A stretch of 6,469 bases of DNA from an uncultured Flavobacterium sp. Its GTDB lineage: Bacteria; Bacteroidota; Bacteroidia; Flavobacteriales; Flavobacteriaceae. The position numbers were made by a program, and so were the translations under genes. Below the pieces are notes generated by a model. That model made no database searches. It was not told where the DNA came from and was given only the letters and a program-made list of their open reading frames with translations. Of the stretch, positions 5,563-6,469 are shown in pieces. The stretch covers positions 1 through 6,469 of the forward strand of contig NZ_CALFIG010000346.1 of assembly GCF_937876455.1 (NCBI RefSeq), in the 5' to 3' direction. How positions within the stretch are numbered: position 1 is the stretch's first letter; each line of letters starts with the position of its first letter.

Positions 5563-6469
5563 GTCTTTTTAGTAAAACACGTCCATTTAATTATATAATT
5601 ACGGGAATATTTTTCTGTATTGCATTTTTTCTTTACCAATTAGCTCTCGGAAATGTATTTTCTTCTTTGAGCGGCATGGGGCAAAATGCACTTGTTTTTT
5701 TAGTTTTAGTAGCTTCTTTTTTATTGGTTAATTTTATTTCATTAAGAAATGCATTAACAAAAAAAGATAATTATGCTGTTTTATTATATTTACTTTTAGT
5801 GCTTTTATTTCCGGCTATTTTTGTAAAAACAAAATTAATTGTAGCCAATCTTTTTATATTATTAGCGCTTCGAAGATTGGTTTCGTTGAAAACACTAAAC
5901 ACACCAAAAGAAAAGATTTTTGACGCCTCTTTTTGGATATTTTTAGCTACTCTATTTCATTTTTGGAGTATAATTTTTATCTTATTAGTTTTTATATCTA
6001 TTGTTTTACATACCGGTAAAGACTATAAAAATTGGTTAATTCCATTTGTGTCTTGTTTTTGTGTATGGGTTTTGTATGTTTTTTTCAGTTTGTTTTTCTC
6101 AGGAAAGTATGAGTTAAATTTTCAAGAAATGATGCAACTGGATTTCAACTTCTCGGGTGTAAAAACTACAATGGAGCGAATGTCGTTAGGAGTATATGTT
6201 TCTATTTCTTTTTTCTTTTTTGTGTCTCAAGTTATTGACTACCAAAACAAGCCCTTAAACATGCAAACATCTTTTAAACAAATATATTTTGCTTTTTTAT
6301 TGAGTATAGTTGTTTATGTTTTGTCTGCACATAAAACAAATGATTTATTGGTGTTTTCTTTTGCACCCTTGGCAATTTTAGGGGCTAATATGTTTGAAAA
6401 AATGGAACGTTATGTGCTCAAAGAAATTTCTTTATATCTTTTAGTTTTAATAAGCGCTGTTGTTTTTGT
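5553..6469 (+). CDS. Polytopic membrane protein, DUF6427-like (3' truncated by window)
   Basis: A frame starting at ATG 5553 stays open to the window end, giving 305 complete codons with no stop. The protein is highly hydrophobic, with roughly nine likely membrane segments: about 12-30, 44-62, 72-91, 125-150, 159-182, 211-227, 243-258, 265-280 and 291 onward. It begins MLASLFSKTRPFNYIITG. The most distinctive part is a basic cytoplasmic-type loop and the next helix, 'LALRRLVSLKTLNTPKEKIFDASFWIFLATLFHFW' in essence (104-138), with Arg107-Arg108, Lys119-Lys121, Asp124 and His136. From memory these features fit flavobacterial DUF6427, whose members are about 300-320 residues, so only the last few residues should be missing. 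No catalytic motif is recognised. The ATG is preceded by A/T-rich sequence (5541-5552) without a Shine-Dalgarno motif, and no convincing promoter was found upstream on this strand. Function is unknown; an integral inner-membrane location is near certain. Confidence 0.8.
   Translation, partial: MLASLFSKTRPFNYIITGIFFCIAFFLYQLALGNVFSSLSGMGQNALVFLVLVASFLLVNFISLRNALTKKDNYAVLLYLLLVLLFPAIFVKTKLIVANLFILLALRRLVSLKTLNTPKEKIFDASFWIFLATLFHFWSIIFILLVFISIVLHTGKDYKNWLIPFVSCFCVWVLYVFFSLFFSGKYELNFQEMMQLDFNFSGVKTTMERMSLGVYVSISFFFFVSQVIDYQNKPLNMQTSFKQIYFAFLLSIVVYVLSAHKTNDLLVFSFAPLAILGANMFEKMERYVLKEISLYLLVLISAVVF

Overview
The window is an AT-rich, tightly packed chromosomal segment, most likely from a member of the Flavobacteriaceae (Bacteroidota). 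Three things suggest this. The protein sequences look flavobacterial. The small proteins flanking purD look like two families (DUF6341 and DUF6427) that I know from flavobacteria. Start codons are preceded by A/T-rich sequence without clear Shine-Dalgarno motifs, and two TAnnTTTG-type (Bacteroidota sigma-A) -7 boxes can be seen. These assignments come from recognition by eye; no database search was run.

Left part (1-3892, all + strand): the downstream end of a surface polysaccharide cluster. In order it holds the last 71 codons of a probable GT4-type glycosyltransferase, an O-antigen ligase/polymerase-like multi-spanning membrane protein that overlaps it by 59 bp, a UDP-glucuronate decarboxylase (UDP-xylose synthase), and a polyprenyl-phosphate sugar-1-phosphate transferase that would start glycan assembly. 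Gaps are 31 bp and 1 bp, so this reads as one operon. The genes cover nucleotide-sugar supply, loading of the first sugar onto the lipid carrier, chain extension, and polymerisation or ligation. No flippase, export gene or UDP-glucose dehydrogenase is in the window, so the cluster must continue upstream or rely on distant genes.

Middle (3893-5263): a 99-bp intergenic stretch with a candidate promoter, then purD (GAR synthetase), a housekeeping purine gene that marks the end of the polysaccharide cluster.

Right part (5264-6469): a small minus-strand gene (DUF6341-like, 76 aa) converges on purD. An 18-bp inverted repeat there contains or touches both stop codons and probably terminates transcription. 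Divergently from the small gene, and only 44 bp away, starts a polytopic membrane protein (DUF6427-like) that runs off the window end. The best candidate promoter for the small gene reaches into the first codons of the divergent gene.

I see no tRNA, rRNA, CRISPR array, insertion sequence or phage gene. Nothing here clearly amounts to a new system. The least understood part is the DUF6341/DUF6427 pair next to purD.
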